NCBI GenBank assembly: GCA_963930645.1
Contig: OZ005649.1
Coordinates: forward strand, 82,456,126-82,520,125
Reading direction: 5' to 3'
DNA length: 64,000 nt
Origin: Salticus scenicus
Taxonomy: Eukaryota > Arthropoda > Arachnida > Araneae > Salticidae
Of this stretch, positions 44,551-54,468 are shown piece after piece. Position 1 is the stretch's first letter; each line of letters starts with the position of its first letter. The position numbers and the translations under genes are program-made. The notes beneath the pieces are model-generated. The model was given only the letters and a program-made list of their open reading frames with translations, had not been told where the DNA came from and searched no databases.

Positions 44551-45146
44551 CAGAGTGTTTATAAAGTCCCGGACCCATTTTTATGTTTAATAACTCATAA
44601 AATAATAAAGATAGATTAAAATTAATAACATAAATGGTTAGATAGACTCAAAAAGTTTCATGACCCTTGTCAATGAACTTCCACATGTGCCCCCTTCGTC
44701 GCACGGAGAATATCAAGTCGATAGTCAATTTCACACCAGGTAGCGGCAAGCATGTCGGCATCCACAGAGGCTATTGCGGTTGTAATTCTAACTTTTAGGT
44801 AATTATTCGACTGCCGCTTGAATAAAACATCAGATACAAAAGTACTACATAGAACAAACACATCAAAAGTAAACATAACATTGCAATAGTTGCCAAAAAC
44901 CAAAGAGAGAAAAATGCAATTAATAAGCAGATGATATTTAGAAAAGTACAGATATTTAGACTGGAAAATGAAATTATCTGAAATTAACCAAACGCGCAGA
45001 CGATATTTACAAAAGTAAAGATATTCAAACATGAAAAGAAAATATATGAGTTATTCCATCAATAAATGCCATAAGTTTGTTTATATCTTCATTATTTTAT
45101 GAGTTATTAAACATCAAAATGGGTCCGGGACTTTATAAACACCCTG
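44551..45146 (-). mobile_element. Internally deleted Tc1/mariner-type transposon, 596 bp
   Basis: Flanked by TA (44549-44550 and 45147-45148). Inverted ends of about 65 bp: CAGAGTGTTTATAAAGTCCC at the left and CAGGGTGTTTATAAAGTCCC inward from the right, continuing through TTAATAACTCATAAAATAAT. It keeps only the end of a transposase gene on the minus strand (next entry). Confidence 0.85.
44670..44800 (-). pseudogene. Tc1/mariner transposase C-terminal remnant
   Basis: On the minus strand the frame reads RITTAIASVDADMLAATWCE then IDYRLDILRATKGAHVEVH. This resembles the C-terminal end of arthropod Tc1/mariner-like DDE transposases (pattern AI..V..DML...W.E.DYRLD..R...GAH.E). The catalytic domain is missing, so it is inactive. 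Its position between the two terminal inverted repeats confirms the element's class. Confidence 0.6.
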
Positions 45147-45439
45147 TATATTAAAAATAACAGCAAACAATATAAAATTAACCATTTTAAAGATATATTT
45201 CACAATTTTTGTAGAAATTATGTTAATTTATTTCTTTAAATAGTCTTAAGGAACTATTTTAATCTTAATTTTTGTAATATATCTTTTTCTCAATGCTCAG
45301 AGAAAAAAATCTGGAGTGACTCCACTCGACTTTCCGAACATTGAGTAATTAACAGTTTTGTAGATAAAGTAAAGAAAGAGGAGTTGTTAAACAAACAAAA
45401 GAGAGAAAACCATAATAGAGTGTTTGAGTATTTTTCTCC

Positions 45440-46170
45440 ATCTATTACACGATGTTTTATTTAACGCTACTGAACTTTGAGCCCATAGATCATAATGATA
45501 AAGAATTTTTCGTTGTGTCCCTGTAAAAACCTATAAATGCTAAATTCACCAAAATGCTTATAGTTAGTGCAACAGTGATTTATAATACTCATATAAATTT
45601 TCAGCTCAATTCAATAAGGCGTTTAGATGCTATCGTACTTTTAAAAATTTAGTCCCATAGGCCATAATGATAAATAATTTTTCTTTGTGTCCCTGTAAAA
45701 AAACTGTAAGTGCTAGATTCACCAAAGTCTATACAGTTAGTTCAACTGTGATCTATAACATGTGTACAAATTTTTTGCTCAGATTAATAAGGCGTTTAGG
45801 CGCTATCACACTTTTAAAAAATTTGCCCCATAGGCATAATGATAAAGAATTTTTCTTTGTGTCCCTGTAAAAAAACTATAAGTGCTAGATTCTCCAAAAT
45901 CTATACAGATTGAGTATTTGTGACCTATAATATGTGTATAAATTTTTTGCTCAATTGAATAAGGCGTTTAGATGCTATCGCACTTTTAAGATTTTGCTCC
46001 CATAGGCCATAATGATAAAGAAATTTTCGTTGTGTCCCTGTAAAAAAACTATAAGTGCTAGATTCACCAAAATCTATAGGGTTCGTACTATGGTGACTTA
46101 CAATATGCGTACCAACTTTCAGGTTAATTGAACAAAGCGTTTAGACGCTAGCGTGTTCACTCACAGACAT
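45440..46170 (+). repeat. 172-bp tandem repeat, four units
   Basis: CATAATGATAAAGAA anchors occur at 45491, 45663, 45835 and 46008, a period of 172-173. Each unit also contains TTGTGTCCCTGTAAAAA, a GTGCTAGATTC block and AAGGCGTTTAG(A/G)(T/C)GCTA. Units are diverged (about 80-90 percent by eye). A mutated R1-like end follows (46180-46305). Confidence 0.85.
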
Positions 46171-46179
46171 ACACACATA

Positions 46180-46305
46180 CATACATCATCGTAAAAATAG
46201 TGAAAACGGACTCAGGGGACCTCAAAACGTATAGAAACATCAAAATCTCGAATTCGGATTTTTGACATGATTACAATACTTTCCTCACTATAGTGTTCGG
46301 AAAGT
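46180..46305 (-). repeat. R1-like partial copy
   Basis: GGGGACCTCAAAACGTATAG then CAATACTTTCCTCACTATAG resembles the end of dispersed repeat R1 read on the minus strand. Confidence 0.45.
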
Positions 46306-46396
46306 AAATATATATTAAAATATATGTATATGCTTACATAAATACAAGGAAAAATGCATAAACATATCATACAGCATACTTTTTTGGACAGAAAGT

Positions 46397-46585
46397 ACAT
46401 TATTACTTTCTCTCCTTACCCATATACAATAGAAAAAATATTGTTTTTCAGTCAAATTTTTTAAACTGAGCTTTTCATTTAGTTACAAGTTTTGAGGTCC
46501 ATTTAATTAGAAAAGTGAGGTTTATAGCAGTTTGTATGTGTCTGTAAATATTGAATTTACTATCAGCATAACTCAAAAACAGATA
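46397..46585 (+). repeat. R1 partial copy interrupted by a MITE
   Basis: TTACTTTCTCTCCTTACCCA to TATCAGCATAACTCAAAAAC matches the first part of R1 (34048-34210). It stops exactly where the 173-bp MITE begins. Confidence 0.6.
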
Positions 46586-46758
46586 CAGTCAAACCTCGTT
46601 AATGTGAATCTCAAGGGGGAAAAAAAAGAAAAAAAAATTGTTCATGATATCAGTAACTCAGAAACTAATCTTCTTTTTGTGAGGGATTGTGAAAACAGTT
46701 CATGTTTAAAAAGTAATTCATGTTAAGTGTATCTATTCACATTAACAAGGTTCAACTA
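46586..46758. mobile_element. pogo/Tigger-type MITE, 173 bp
   Basis: Flanked by TA (46584-46585 and 46759-46760). Ends are CAGTCAAACCTCGTTAATGT at the left and TAGTTGAACCTTGTTAATGT inward from the right. CAGT-AAACCTCG ends are typical of pogo/Tigger elements. Inserted into dispersed repeat R1. Confidence 0.75.
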
Positions 46759-46760
46759 TA

Positions 46761-48115
46761 TTAACAGGCAATAGGAGGATGAATTCAGCATTCTAGATTA
46801 ATCTATATCAGAGGGGGATATCGTATAAATGTTTGATTGAGACCAGACAAAGGGTTTGTGTACAAGTAAAAAAATAAACAAACAAAAATAAATAAGTAAA
46901 ATTTTAATACTTTACATTTATGGGTAAAATTTCTTATCGGTACACTTAAGCATATTTAGATTGCACTAAGCAATATGAAATCAACATCCTATATATTATA
47001 TGCACAAAAACTTGTTTCATATAGAACATGGTAGGCATGGAAAGCATTTATCCCTTGTTTACAGGGTTATAAAAAAAGAAGTTCAATATATTAGGGCTAT
47101 AGTTGTAAATGGTTTGAAGAGCAATTTCAAATTGCATTATGTTTTTTTTTTTTTTCAGTGCTAAAATTAAGTACACTGTTTGCTCCTCATACGTTATATA
47201 AACTTTACAGAGCTGCTCAAAATTAGTTGAATAAGTTTCAAAGAACAGAGTGGGTACAAATTCTCTGAGTAATTTGAAATACACTTTTTAATTCAATAAC
47301 AGCCATTAACTCCCTTTACAAAAAATATATGTCAAATAAAACAGTTTCTTAAACTATTTTAAAATGCTTTTTAAAGTAGTAAATTGTTTTTGAGTAAATG
47401 GTTTAAAAGGGACTGTGTTTGAACACAGCACAAATGATCAAATTTCTGAAACTGTAATAAAAAATTTATTGTAATGCAAAGCAAGATAAAGTAGTTCCAC
47501 ACCAGATGAATGGTACTACTGTTAGTGTCACACCATTTTTTTTTTAATTAAAGAATCTTATTGGCAACCTCAATATGGTGTAATATTTATTATTTGTTGT
47601 ATTATGGGAAACAACAGTCTAAATAACAGGAAAATGTTTTACCATCTTATGCTTGTAGCTATTGCACACCAAAAATTATTTTTAATCTAACACTAAAATT
47701 TTAACATTTAAGTACTAAACTGTTAAATTGGTTTTATCATTTTCTAAAAATTTATTGCTTAAATGTTTAATATTCTATTTTGAAGTTGTAAAATATAAAT
47801 TTTCACTTTAAAAGTCCAAAAATCAGTCTTTAGAAAACAATAACTAATTTAACAGTCAAGACTTTTTGGATGTGAAAATGGAATTAAAAAATATATATTA
47901 GTTAAATGAGTTATAGGTGATCATTTTCCATAGAATAACACTGGATTTGGCTTCCAGCAACGTCATAGCCAGAAAAAAATTTCGGAAGGGATTCAATCTT
48001 TAGTGCATAATACTGAGTGTTAAAAATGACGTATAATTAAAAAATTTTCAATCTCCCTCCCTCCTTCCTTTTGGCTACAGCCTTGATTTCCCGAGATAAT
48101 AAGTAGAGAGTCTCC
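46761..48115. other. AT-rich spacer
   Basis: No gene recognised. Open frames are short and A/T-driven. Confidence 0.5.
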
Positions 48116-48119
48116 TTAA

Positions 48120-48642
48120 GGCTGTACATCAATCAGATTTCCTTTCTTCCCATGTTACCCTACGAGATTTTAGCTGCTTCGTTTTATAAGGATATATCAT
48201 TCAAAAATGAAAATTTTCAAATTCTGTTTTTTGAATATGTTCCCTTTTAGCTTAATGAGTGAATTTTTGAAAAAATAATAATAATAATAATAATATTTTA
48301 TTTCATGAAGTAAATTTAGGATTCTAAGTCGATCTCTAAAGGAAATATTTAGATATATTTTTTCAAAAAATTGCTCACTAAGCTAAAAGGTGTTGGTGTT
48401 AAGGCGGATTGACTACACTGGGGTCCTAGGCCTAAGAGAGGGGTGCCTTTCATGGAGGTCTTTCTAAGGTATCCTAGCTCATATTTACCTAAGCTAAAAG
48501 GCAACCTATTCAAATATTAAAAAAAAAAAAAATAAATAAATAAAAAATTTCATTTTTGAATGAGATATCTTTATAAAATAAAGTAACAAAAATCCCCTTG
48601 GATAACATGGGAAGAAAGAAAGAGGGAATATGATGTACAGCC
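48120..48642. mobile_element. TTAA-flanked MITE (piggyBac-like) with nested insertion
   Basis: TTAA lies at both edges (48116-48119 and 48643-48646). Ends are inverted: GGCTGTACATCA at both, followed by CTTTCTTCCCATGTTA and ATTCAAAAATGAAA arms. Inner arms GCTTAATGAGTGAATTTTTG and the mirrored block near 48355-48385 continue the palindrome. A 98-bp insertion interrupts the right arm. TTAA sites suggest piggyBac-type mobilisation, inferred. Confidence 0.7.
48391..48488. mobile_element. 98-bp retroposed SINE-like insertion with 13-bp target duplication
   Basis: CTAAGCTAAAAGG occurs immediately before (48378-48390) and after (48489-48501), and the second copy continues the host arm palindrome. 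The insert contains GGCGGATTGACTACACTGGG and TCCTAGGCCTAAGAG, matching the dispersed repeat at 36547 and 61934. Duplication length and lack of inverted ends indicate target-primed retroposition. Confidence 0.75.
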
Positions 48643-48917
48643 TTAACATTAATTTGCATACTTTTGGAAACTAAGATAAGAAACTAAACAGAATGATCTA
48701 ATTAGTCAGAGAAAAGAAGATTTTTAAAACAAGTTTAAATAATTTAATAACACAAATAAAATATTAGAATACAAAAACATATAAATTAATTTATCAACAA
48801 CAATTCAAAAATAAGAAATTGATAATGTTTACTGGCAATTTTCTTCTCTTTTCGAAATTAATGATGTTATAGAAATGTTTCTATATTTTACATATCAATG
48901 TATCAATGTCTTTAAGG

Positions 48918-49460
48918 CAGGGCTCTGTCCAGACTTTTTACACAGGGTCCTGTTTTTGTGAAATTGTGAACATTTCTACACGTAATTTTGTGAATCTGAA
49001 TTTAGTGTGAAAGTAAAGTTCTTCCAAACTTTTCGGCTAGGGTCCTTTTTTTGTGAAATTGTGAAAAATGCAATTTTGCAAAATAAAATTACAACTAAGG
49101 TTTCATTTTTGACAATGACAGTTCAGTTTTATAAAACTAAACTCACACATATGCATAGAAGCCCTTTATAGATTAGAAATTTAATATCAGCTTTTCGAGA
49201 GAAATACAACAAAAATGTTTGATTTTTCAGGTAGTTTGTTCGTTCCACTGAAAATTAATTTTGAAAATGAGATTTATCAAAGGCCTAAGAAGAAAAATTT
49301 TGTAAAGGGTACTTTTTTAAGAAAAAAAAAAATTGTGATGGGTCCTGTTTTAGAATAAAAATTTTGTGAAGGGTCCTGTTTTAGGATAAAAAATTTTGAG
49401 AAGGGTCCTTGTTTAAGATATAAAATTTTGTGAAGGGTCCTTCCTCTGGACAGACCCCTG
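48918..49460. mobile_element. hAT MITE, 543 bp, perfect 8-bp target duplication
   Basis: CTTTAAGG flanks both sides exactly (48910-48917 and 49461-49468). Ends are CAGGGCTCTGTCCAGA at the left and CAGGGGTCTGTCCAGA inward from the right. Inside, GGGTCCTTTTTTTGTGAAAT-type subrepeats occur several times near both ends. An 8-bp duplication plus CAGGG ends defines hAT. No transposase. Confidence 0.9.
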
Positions 49461-49858
49461 CTTTAAGGTAGACAAATTTTTAAAGAAGATAATTCGATAT
49501 ATAAATAAAATAATTTATAAACATAAACAGAAGTAAAAAAAAAAAAAAAGTGGAACAAAGTTAGTAGGTACGTTTTTATGTAGCAGCGACTTTATGAGTC
49601 TTTACATATTTAAAATATTTTTACTAATTATTAACTAAATGATGTCAGGTGGTGCATTGTTATTTTCACACTGTACTTATGCTTATATACTTTTATTGCC
49701 TGATGATGGATCATACTTAATTATTTTGACTTGAAACAATTGATGTTTTCTTAGAGTTCATTGAATTTATAGTGTTTGCTTATAAAGTAATTATGTAGAT
49801 TCTTGCCTTAACTCTTCTCTAAAAAATATCACAAGCACATGGTTTTTTTCTTGTATAG
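49461..49858. other. AT-rich spacer
   Basis: No gene seen; A run near 49538-49550. Confidence 0.5.
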
Positions 49859-50010
49859 TTATAACAAATGCTTCTTTAAGTCAATTTTTGATAAGTAATT
49901 TCTCTCACAAATTTTACAGACTAAAGATTGGTTTCTCGCATGAATTGAAAAATTACATGTTAAGTAACTTTTACAAGCCCTATCACAAACTAATGGTGGA
50001 ATATTGAACT
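49859..50010 (-). pseudogene. Decayed zinc-finger fragment downstream of the zinc-finger gene
   Basis: On the minus strand the frame gives LVCDRACKSYLTCNFSIHAR followed by LVCKICERNYLSKIDLKKHLL and a stop (49859-49861). The second unit is a C2H2 finger lacking its final His; the first has displaced cysteines. A stop lies just upstream in frame, so no start is available. It lies beyond the AATAAA of the 50147-51376 gene, so it is probably the relic of a longer or duplicated finger array rather than an exon. Confidence 0.55.
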
Positions 50011-50053
50011 TTCAATATACAACAAACGAAGAAAGTGAAACAAAGTTCAGAGA

Positions 50054-50059
50054 TTTATT
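50054..50059 (-). terminator. Poly(A) signal of the second zinc-finger gene
   Basis: AATAAA on the minus strand, about 90 bases after the stop codon. Placement is plausible, but the motif is common in AT-rich DNA. Confidence 0.4.
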
Positions 50060-50146
50060 TTGATTTGGCTACTGTCATTTTGCCCACTAGGGCTAACTAA
50101 TCCAAAACTGACTACTTAAAGATAAATTAAAAATATATACATATAT

Positions 50147-51376
50147 TCATGTAATGGGTACTCCATGAGTCTTTAAGTGTAGAACTAAATGACTTTTTGT
50201 CTTAAATCCTTTCTCACAAATGTTACAATTATATGGTCTTTCCCCTGTATGATCATAATTATGCTTTGTTAAATCTGTTTTTGACTGAAATCTCCTACCA
50301 CAAGTTTCACAAACTACTGGCAGATTACCTGTATGAATTAAAACATGGCGTGTCAAATTACTTTTATTAGTAAATCCTGTTCCACACACATCACACACAA
50401 AAGGACGTTCATTGGTATGTGTGCGCCTGTGGTTGGTGAAATCAGATTTTCTAGCAAATCCTTTATTACAAAAGTCACATATAAATTTTTTCTCATCCAT
50501 ATGAATAGGTACATGTTGTCTTAAATCAACAGCATCATAGAAAGTTTTTTGACAAATATCACAGCTATACGGTCTTTCTCCAGTATGTGAACGTAGATGA
50601 CGAGTCAACAGGCTCTTATAATTAAATCCTTTTCCACACATTACACAGCTGAATTCTTTTGTGTCTGTATGAGTAAACGCATGTGATTTTAACCTAGATA
50701 ACTGCATAAATCTCCGTCCACAAACATCACACTGATGTGGCCTCTCATCAGTATGAAGACGTTCATGACGTTTCATATCACCATGCCTAGTAAAAGTTCT
50801 ATTACAAAAATCACAAACATATGGTCGTCCGTTATTAGCATGGTTAAGAAGATGAAATGTATATTTTTTATTACTAGGAAACTTTTTTTCACATAAATGG
50901 CAAGAAAATGTTTTCTTCCGAGAAGATGAGGTTTTTTTACTATTTGTAACAAGTCCTGTAATTGGTTCACCTGAAGAAATATTAATATTCAGCGATTTAG
51001 CATCATCATTCTTCTGATCAACAATAACATGTTTTTCTTTGCATTCTAAGTCTTTTTTAGAATCAACACACACAACAATTAAGCTATCAGAATCGATATT
51101 TTGTAAATTATTGAAACATACAGTTGCTAACACTTTTTCCAGTAAAATATTCAGGGTATCTGAAATTTCATAAGTACTGACTTCTACATGTGTATTTAAT
51201 TCTGAATCTAGAGCTGATTTGTTTTCTTCTACAATAGTTGTACATACCTTTTTGTCATTAACTTTACTTTCAGAATATGAGCATTCACTTTTTTCCAAGA
51301 TAGCTGCATTTGGCTTTTTATCAGTGGCTTCATTTATAGAATATGAACAAGATATAGAAAATTCATTGGATGCCAT
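50147..51376 (-). CDS. C2H2 zinc-finger protein, nine fingers, 409 aa
   Basis: A likely nuclear DNA-binding regulator. Residues 1 to about 155 are an acidic, serine- and lysine-rich region without a recognised ZAD, BTB or KRAB domain. Nine C2H2 fingers then run from about 157 to 405, each of the CxxC...HxxxH type. Linkers are TGERPY/TNERPF-like (HTGERPYSC and HTNERPFVC), the classic spacing for contiguous DNA binding. The protein ends a few residues after the last finger (THGVPIT). Coding is intronless within this frame, starting MASNEF. A possible upstream non-coding exon and promoter are listed separately. It is a different protein from the gene at 11084-12097; the fingers match only at consensus positions. 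Confidence 0.92.
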   Translation of the reverse strand: MASNEFSISCSYSINEATDKKPNAAILEKSECSYSESKVNDKKVCTTIVEENKSALDSELNTHVEVSTYEISDTLNILLEKVLATVCFNNLQNIDSDSLIVVCVDSKKDLECKEKHVIVDQKNDDAKSLNINISSGEPITGLVTNSKKTSSSRKKTFSCHLCEKKFPSNKKYTFHLLNHANNGRPYVCDFCNRTFTRHGDMKRHERLHTDERPHQCDVCGRRFMQLSRLKSHAFTHTDTKEFSCVMCGKGFNYKSLLTRHLRSHTGERPYSCDICQKTFYDAVDLRQHVPIHMDEKKFICDFCNKGFARKSDFTNHRRTHTNERPFVCDVCGTGFTNKSNLTRHVLIHTGNLPVVCETCGRRFQSKTDLTKHNYDHTGERPYNCNICEKGFKTKSHLVLHLKTHGVPIT

Positions 51377-51578
51377 AACAATTAAACATTTATCATATCT
51401 TCAACATTAAGGTTTCTATTCACTGGCAAAACTTATTTCCAGACAATATTTAGATCGAAATTACAATGACTGATTAAAATATATCTAGCTTTTAATTCAT
51501 TATTTTGCTTTTAGAATGTCAGCATGGAACTAATAAAAAAATATCTTCTGGAACCATAATAAGTAATTAAATATTTAC

Positions 51579-51668
51579 CACATCTTCCTGAATAAAACAA
51601 TATTCAATGTAGATATAACAACCAGTGAATATGATTTCAAGACGACATTTTGATGATGGTTCCAACAC
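51579..51668 (-). other. Possible 5' UTR exon of the second zinc-finger gene
   Basis: On the minus strand a pyrimidine run ending TTTTCTTAG precedes 51668, and GATGTG|GTAAAT at 51579 resembles a donor. This would give a 90-base untranslated exon about 200 bases upstream of the start codon. Splice signals only; no coding and no transcript evidence. Confidence 0.2.
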
Positions 51669-52436
51669 CTAAGAAAAAAAATTAGAAATTTCTAATGAAA
51701 TCTAACTTTAATAATTTTTTTAACAGTATGTAAATAGAAAAGCCACTTGTATTCCTTTATATTTTTTATAATGTATAAGCAATAATTGAAATGAAAGTAC
51801 TGTGATAGATAGTATTTGAGAAAGTATTTTGAAATCATAATTATTAATACATAGTACATGATTTTTATTGTGATTAAAATAATCTGCAAATTCAAATTGT
51901 TAATCAATGCATCAACTGAGCTACACTAGTAAATTTAGGGGGGGGGGGGGATGATTTATTTATAAACCTACATATCTTCAAAACTAATTTCAACATACAT
52001 CAACAAATCAAGATCTTCTGATTACACTGTTTATATGAGAAATGATGTACTATTTTCAAAGGCATTAGTACATAAATCCTTCAGTTTTACACATTAAAAA
52101 ATAATATAATAAACAATTTTCTTTTTCATGCAAAGATAACAGAGATTTTGATTTTATTAATCCTAGTGTCAGAAACACGGCGACATGGCGACATAGTCGG
52201 AGACACAGAAAAATGGACAGTTTTTGTCTGCACTGATAAAAAAATTTGTCTGCAACTTTCGAATAACAATTCACTTAAAAAAATTTCTGTATCAAAACTA
52301 AAACTAATACTTTTATTACTTATAATTATTTATATTGTGTTGTGTCAAACATTGCTATAAAATATTTAATTTAATGAGATGAATTGAACGAATACACACA
52401 ATTGATAAATATTTAAATAATTAGAAGGACGAATTA
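51669..52436. other. AT-rich spacer
   Basis: Includes a G run at 51938-51950. No gene seen; possible intron of the upstream (minus) gene. Confidence 0.45.
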
Positions 52437-52479
52437 ACTTTAATAAACTTTAAGTACCTTTGACGATCCTTTAACCTTA

Positions 52480-52543
52480 GCAGCTTTTAAATGATATATT
52501 TCGACGTGCTATCGCAGTCATCTTCAGATGTTGTTTATGCTGC
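52480..52543 (-). ncRNA. Hammerhead-ribozyme-like motif, left arm
   Basis: Mirror of the right-arm motif: CTGAAGA, a stem II and GAAA in the order required for a hammerhead core, enclosed by GCAGC/GCTGC on the minus strand. See the right-arm entry. Activity is not shown. Confidence 0.55.
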
Positions 52544-52895
52544 ATTACTGAAAGGTGTCTTCATCTTCCTCCACATCAGTCTCCTTCTCGCTTACGTCAT
52601 TGTTTCGTCGGTAATTTCTTAGTACTTGTTGCCAATCCTTAGTTATTATGCTGTGCTCTCTTTCATTTACTGCCATGTTAGATGTTCGACATGGCAGTTA
52701 GTTAACGAGAAGCTAAAGAAACGGTTAGTTAACGAGAAGCTTTAGAAATTCTAACATCTAACATGGCAGTAAATGAAAGAGAGCACAGCATAATAACTAA
52801 GGATTGGCAACAAGTACTAAGAAATTACCGACGAAACAATGAAGTAAGCGAGAAGGAGACTGATGTGGAGAAAGATGAAGACACCTTTCAGTAAT

Positions 52896-52959
52896 GCAGC
52901 ATAAACAACATCTGAAGATGACTGCGATAGCACGTCGAAATATATCATTTAAAAGCTGC
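52896..52959 (+). ncRNA. Hammerhead-ribozyme-like motif, right arm
   Basis: CTGAAGA (52912-52918) is followed by a stem II of GAC-TGC, loop GATA, GCA-(C)-GTC with one bulge. GAAA (52937-52940) and TATATC follow, which could form a minimal stem III with a UC cleavage site at 52945-52946. Outer GCAGC (52896-52900) and GCTGC (52955-52959) can pair as distal stem I. This is the layout of type I hammerheads known from Penelope-like elements. Fold drawn by eye. Confidence 0.6.
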
Positions 52960-53026
52960 TAAGGTTAAAGGATCGTCAAAGGTACTTAAAGTTTATTAAA
53001 GTACACACAATTGTTTATACTATATT

Positions 53027-53113
53027 GTTCTGCGAAATTTGAGACTGTGTTTAGTTTGGCCAATATATGACACAGTCATACTAAACGCAGTCTCAAATTT
53101 CGTCTAAAAGAAC
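53027..53113. repeat. Inverted junction within the Penelope-like remnant
   Basis: GAAATTTGAGACTGTGTTTA (about 53034-53053) is the reverse complement, with one mismatch, of ACTAAACGCAGTCTCAAATT in the downstream coding fragment (53080-53100). So the coding sequence was fold-back duplicated at its truncated end. Confidence 0.7.
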
Positions 53114-53268
53114 ATATGAATTACATCCACAAACAAGAAACCAATAAATCGGCTATTTCTAAACATTGCTGGGAGGATAATCATAATTTTAAATTTAATT
53201 CAGCTAAAATAATTTGCAGACCTAAATCCATTCATGAACTCGATTTCTTTGAAGCTTTTCATATATAA
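53071..53268 (+). pseudogene. Penelope-like element GIY-YIG endonuclease C-terminal fragment
   Basis: The frame from 53071 to the stop at 53266-53268 reads HTKRSLKFRLKEH near its start, then KSAISKHCWEDNHNFKF and ELDFFEAFHI. This is the conserved C-terminal pattern of GIY-YIG domains in Penelope-like retroelements (GxTxRSLxxRLxEH, then A..HC...H.F.., then L...EA). The GIY-YIG strands and all reverse transcriptase are missing. An in-frame stop at 53068-53070 and a fold-back junction mark the 5' break, so the fragment is inactive. Confidence 0.75.
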
Positions 53269-53496
53269 AAAAATTTTAAAAACCTTGTAGATTATGATTT
53301 TGCTGTTCCCTATTTGTCTGATTGTTGGAAATTTTACATTCAGTCCACATTTTCTTAATTTTTCTACTGTTTACACAGCTAACATTTCTAAATTCTTATT
53401 GGCCACACTCCCCACCTTTCCCGTAATCCTATTGGTTGAATTAAATTCGGTCCTTCTCCTATATATACGAGCACTTCTCCAGATTCAGAATTCTTT

Positions 53497-53545
53497 TTGT
53501 ACTGAAGACGGTACGCTTAAGGCTACCGAAACAGCTGTATGCATC
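53497..53545 (+). ncRNA. Hammerhead-ribozyme-like motif downstream of the GIY-YIG fragment
   Basis: CTGAAGA (53502-53508), stem II GGTA/TACC around a 10-base loop, then GAAA (53528-53531), then ACA-GC-TGT able to form a three-pair stem III with a UA cleavage site. The flanking TTGTA and TGCAT can give a short stem I. It lies about 230 bases after the coding stop, where Penelope-like terminal repeats are expected. Confidence 0.5.
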
Positions 53546-54228
53546 TCAAATATTTTTCTTTGGCATTTCTGACGTAGTAGTTTATTCGGGTTTTAATATT
53601 CCAACACCAAGTCTCCTGTTATTATAAGAAGTTGTTTACTTTAATATTTATCACTGTCTCCAGTAAATATCGAAATTGAGCATTGTATTAAGTGTTCGGT
53701 GCAGTGAAACTTATCCAAATTTTTAGTGTATTGCTGAGAATTGACTTTGTGAAGATGCCTCTTGTCTGAAAGCTGATTTTGTGAAGGTGTTGAAAAAAAA
53801 GTTGACTGAAGTTGACTCTGACAAATGTTGACTTTACGAAAATGCCTCAGCGGCATTAAATTTGTTCTGTATTAACCTCTGTGAAAGCAATAAAATGACA
53901 ATGTGACTTGTTTTTAGATAATAAACTTTTTATGAACATTTTACTTAAATTAATAATTTGTAATGCTTTATATTAAAAGAAATTATTTAAAAAGCTATTC
54001 AAAAACATCTTTATGTAAAAGTTTTATTTTATTTATTTATTCTTTTAAATGAAATATAATAAAAAATATGAAGTTTTAAGTAAGCGGGAGAGGAAAAAAT
54101 ATTTTTTCTTTTCTGTTTTAATGAATAGTGTTAAAAATTTTCCCCAAAAAAGAAAAATGTAAATGGCAACTGTGAATTTCCTGCAAATGGCATTTGCACA
54201 TTTGTGTATATTATCCAAGTCTAACCTA
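53546..54228. other. Non-coding 3' region
   Basis: Contains degenerate TTGACTTTGTGAAGATG-like repeats at about 53742-53840. No gene recognised. Confidence 0.45.
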
Positions 54229-54468
54229 CATATTAACTTATTAAAATAGAAAACCTTACTTTAAGGCTTCAGCCATAGCGACTTTTGCTGGGGGACCAAC
54301 AACATCATCAATGGTCAGTCTTTGTGGTCGGTGATCTTATATTACGTTATGTTAGCGTTTCCTAGCTCAACCTCCAGGAGATGGCATCATATGTGGTTAA
54401 TGATATTGCAGAGAAAATGGATATGGATGAAGCCTTAAAGTAAAATTTACTACTAATAAGTTGATATG
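54229..54468. mobile_element. Small MITE, about 240 bp
   Basis: Ends are inverted: CATATTAACTTATTA at the left and CATATCAACTTATTA inward from the right. Both then reach TTACTTTAAGGCTTCA(G/T)CCATA. The centre is non-coding. No clear target duplication. Confidence 0.6.

Larger units (their letters stand above)
52437..53002. repeat. 565-bp palindrome from inverted Penelope-like element ends
   Basis: Left arm (52437-52688) and right arm (52752-53002) are reverse complements with only a few differences, separated by about 60 bases. Both arms contain a hammerhead-like core. The centre has two direct copies of GTTAGTTAACGAGAAGCT. Position just upstream of a GIY-YIG coding fragment suggests these are terminal repeats of a Penelope-like retroelement joined head to head. 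Confidence 0.75.
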
